Shown in pieces: positions 61,956 through 64,000 of a stretch of DNA of 64,000 nucleotides. The DNA comes from Phoebastria nigripes (lineage: Eukaryota > Chordata > Aves > Procellariiformes > Diomedeidae). The notes under the pieces are model-generated. The model saw nothing but the letters and a program-made list of their open reading frames with translations. It searched no databases and was not told the DNA's origin. The position numbers were made by a program, and so were the translations under genes. The stretch covers positions 393,058-457,057 of the forward strand of contig JAYKAV010002684.1 of the NCBI GenBank assembly GCA_035582835.1, in the 5' to 3' direction. Within the stretch, counting starts at the first letter, position 1. Each line of letters begins with the position of its first letter.

Positions 61956-63865
61956 AATCAGTATCAAAAGCAATAGGTAAGTAGAATTTATTTTAATAAA
62001 CTGAATATGACCCATCTCTTCGAGACTGTTTCTTTCTGGATTTTATCTGTGTTTGGATTAGCAGTACATCGAAACATACTTAAATTGCAAATCACACAAG
62101 TAGCTGCTGTAGCTTGGTCACTAACCAAATACTCGCGCAACAGACTACTAGCTGCAGGAAAAAACTAATGGGGTCTGGTCTTCACATGGAAACAGGCTAA
62201 ATAATCCTCATCAATCCCCTCTGTGAGCCTGGAAGGAAAAAAGCTGCACACAAAAACAGTAGTAGTACACTGGACGGAACACTACTGTTTCTACATGTGG
62301 ACTTTTTAACACATAAGAAGATCAGTAAGGAAAGGTTGAGAACAGCAAAATGGAGAAGACAAGATCTTTGAAAAGCAGAGGGCAAGAACCCAGAAGCCAG
62401 CACAGCACTGCCCACTCACTGAGCTGGGAACAGCTAAAGCAGAAACGACCCCCGTGAGATTCCCGTATTTCAGTGCACAACAGTCCATGTAAGCAGGCTT
62501 TGGGGTTCAGCGCATTTCCTGCACTGTAGATGTTGCTTCGCGGTCTTTTTCGGTAAGCTTCTGGAATGTACTAATGCTTCCTAATACAAGTTGTTCAGAA
62601 CAAAATAAACTACCATAAAATTCTTGCTAGCCCTGTTCTTTAGACGGAACAAAGCCAATCTGCCAAATACAAGTGAGTATCCTATGCAAAGATGTGTTCA
62701 GAACAGCATATTATAAGCACTTTCTGCCTTTGGAAAATTCAAGACAGGGATGTCTCATATGCAGTGTGCAAAAGCAGCTGGTAACCAAAAATATAAATCA
62801 TACAGAGATGGAACACCAATGCCTTTCACAGGCAAGACATAAGCAGACAGATGCTGCAAGTACCCATTCCTGCCAAAATCCCACATCTTCATTCTGACCA
62901 AATTATATATGAAACTTGCTGGAAAAACGTTACGGGACTAGGTGGTGTGCTCCTCCACATTGAATGTTTCATAGGCAAGAAACAAAAAGGGAGCTTCTTC
63001 CATAGAGGAATACTCAGGAACGTTTCTGAATGCTCCTGGAGAGAACTGGGTTGCCACCTGCTCGAGAATAGGTACTTTAAAGCAGTCTTGGCTGCAGAAA
63101 TTAATTTAATACTTATTAGTTAGGGTGACATTACTAGGTGAAGAGAGAAGCCTAAGACAGAAACGTCCCTAAAGTTTATCCTGAAGGGAGTCTGTTTTCG
63201 ACAATAACATGACCCATCAGCTAAAACTTGTCAACAGCGAGAAAGATAAGTCAACTAGTCTTTAGTTAAAATCCCTTTTAAGAGAGAAACCACTCCCCAG
63301 GCACTACTGTCACAAGAATGAACCTGTGTGAGCTTTTGAAACACGGTATTTTGTTTGGCCTGAAAACTAAGCTGTAGGCAAGACACTTCCGTTCAGAAGG
63401 ATGTTCCTATTTTATTTAAAAAGAAAACACAAAGCCAAGACCACATGCTACTCCTACAATCCCTAAATGGCAACAAAAATACATCTCTAGGATAACATCA
63501 GGACTGGGAGGAGTCCCTAATTTGCTTCACTCATAGGTAATAACCAGTAGCAGCTCACGGATGAGCATCAGGAGACCTGATGTTCTGATGTCAACTGAAA
63601 AAGGAAGCATGGGATTACACGTGATGACCACATCAATGGCAAATATGAAAGATAAGTGTTCTTTCACAGTTCAATCTGTTTGCAGCCTTAGACACCAAGT
63701 CCTAGAAGCTCGAAAAGAAAAACATGCTGATAATAAAACTGATGGAGCAGAGTTAGTGTCAAATACATTTTGGTTCAAATACATTTTGGAATCACTATGA
63801 TGCAGCTGTTGTTACCTCCGCAACTCAGACACGTAGAGAAGTTGCAAGTAAAGACTATAGACTGA

Positions 63866-64000
63866 AAATCATTCAGGGTGCCAGGGACCTCAGGAGGTCT
63901 CTAAGCCAATCTCCTACTCAAAACCATGGTCAGCACTGAATTTTGACCAGGTTGCTTAGGGCTTTGTCCAGCAAGGCCTGAAAGACTCTAATGAAGAACA
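63866..64000 (-). mobile_element. CR1 LINE 3' end, running off the window
   Basis: The plus strand shows AATCATTCAGGGTGCCAGGG, ACCTCAGGAGGTCTCTAAGC and ACCAGGTTGCTTAGGGCTTT, the antisense CR1 3' UTR, similar to the start of the copy at 14622. It continues beyond base 64000. Confidence 0.85.

Overview
This window is vertebrate nuclear DNA, almost certainly from a bird. It has spliced exons separated by kilobase-scale introns, many CR1 LINE fragments (one still showing the endonuclease and reverse transcriptase reading frames), a solo retroviral LTR of avian style, and a GC-rich, minisatellite-laden left flank. Isolated single N bases are scattered through it, as in a draft assembly. There is no operon, CRISPR or prokaryotic signal.

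The one gene I can support is SMARCC1 (BAF155), a core scaffold subunit of the SWI/SNF (BAF) chromatin remodelling complex. It lies on the minus strand. Thirteen coding exons, from inside the SWIRM domain to the stop codon, run from 60693 down to 10247. All join in frame and encode about 614 residues: the rest of SWIRM, the SANT domain, the acidic linker, the coiled coil and the Pro/Gln/Met-rich tail ending PPASAAP. The 3' UTR probably extends to about 8296. The N-terminal exons lie beyond base 64000. One intron (59234 to 56999) appears to be of the rare GC-AG class.

Layout: 1-4700, GC-rich sequence with short tandem repeats and no recognisable gene. 4700-8295, intergenic. 8296-10332, 3' UTR and last coding exon. 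10333-60693, the exon/intron body, with CR1 copies near 14.6, 16.5, 24.5, 24.9, 37.5, 42.8 and 46.7-49.3 kb, and a 157-bp inverted repeat at 52.8 kb. 60694-64000, part of an upstream intron holding a 1116-bp solo LTR with a perfect 5-bp target duplication and another CR1 end. CR1 copies occur in both orientations relative to the gene; the longest is in the same sense as SMARCC1.

I found no convincing undescribed system. The most unusual items are the GC-AG intron, the long near-perfect hairpin, and the LTR with its internal 48-bp tandem array.
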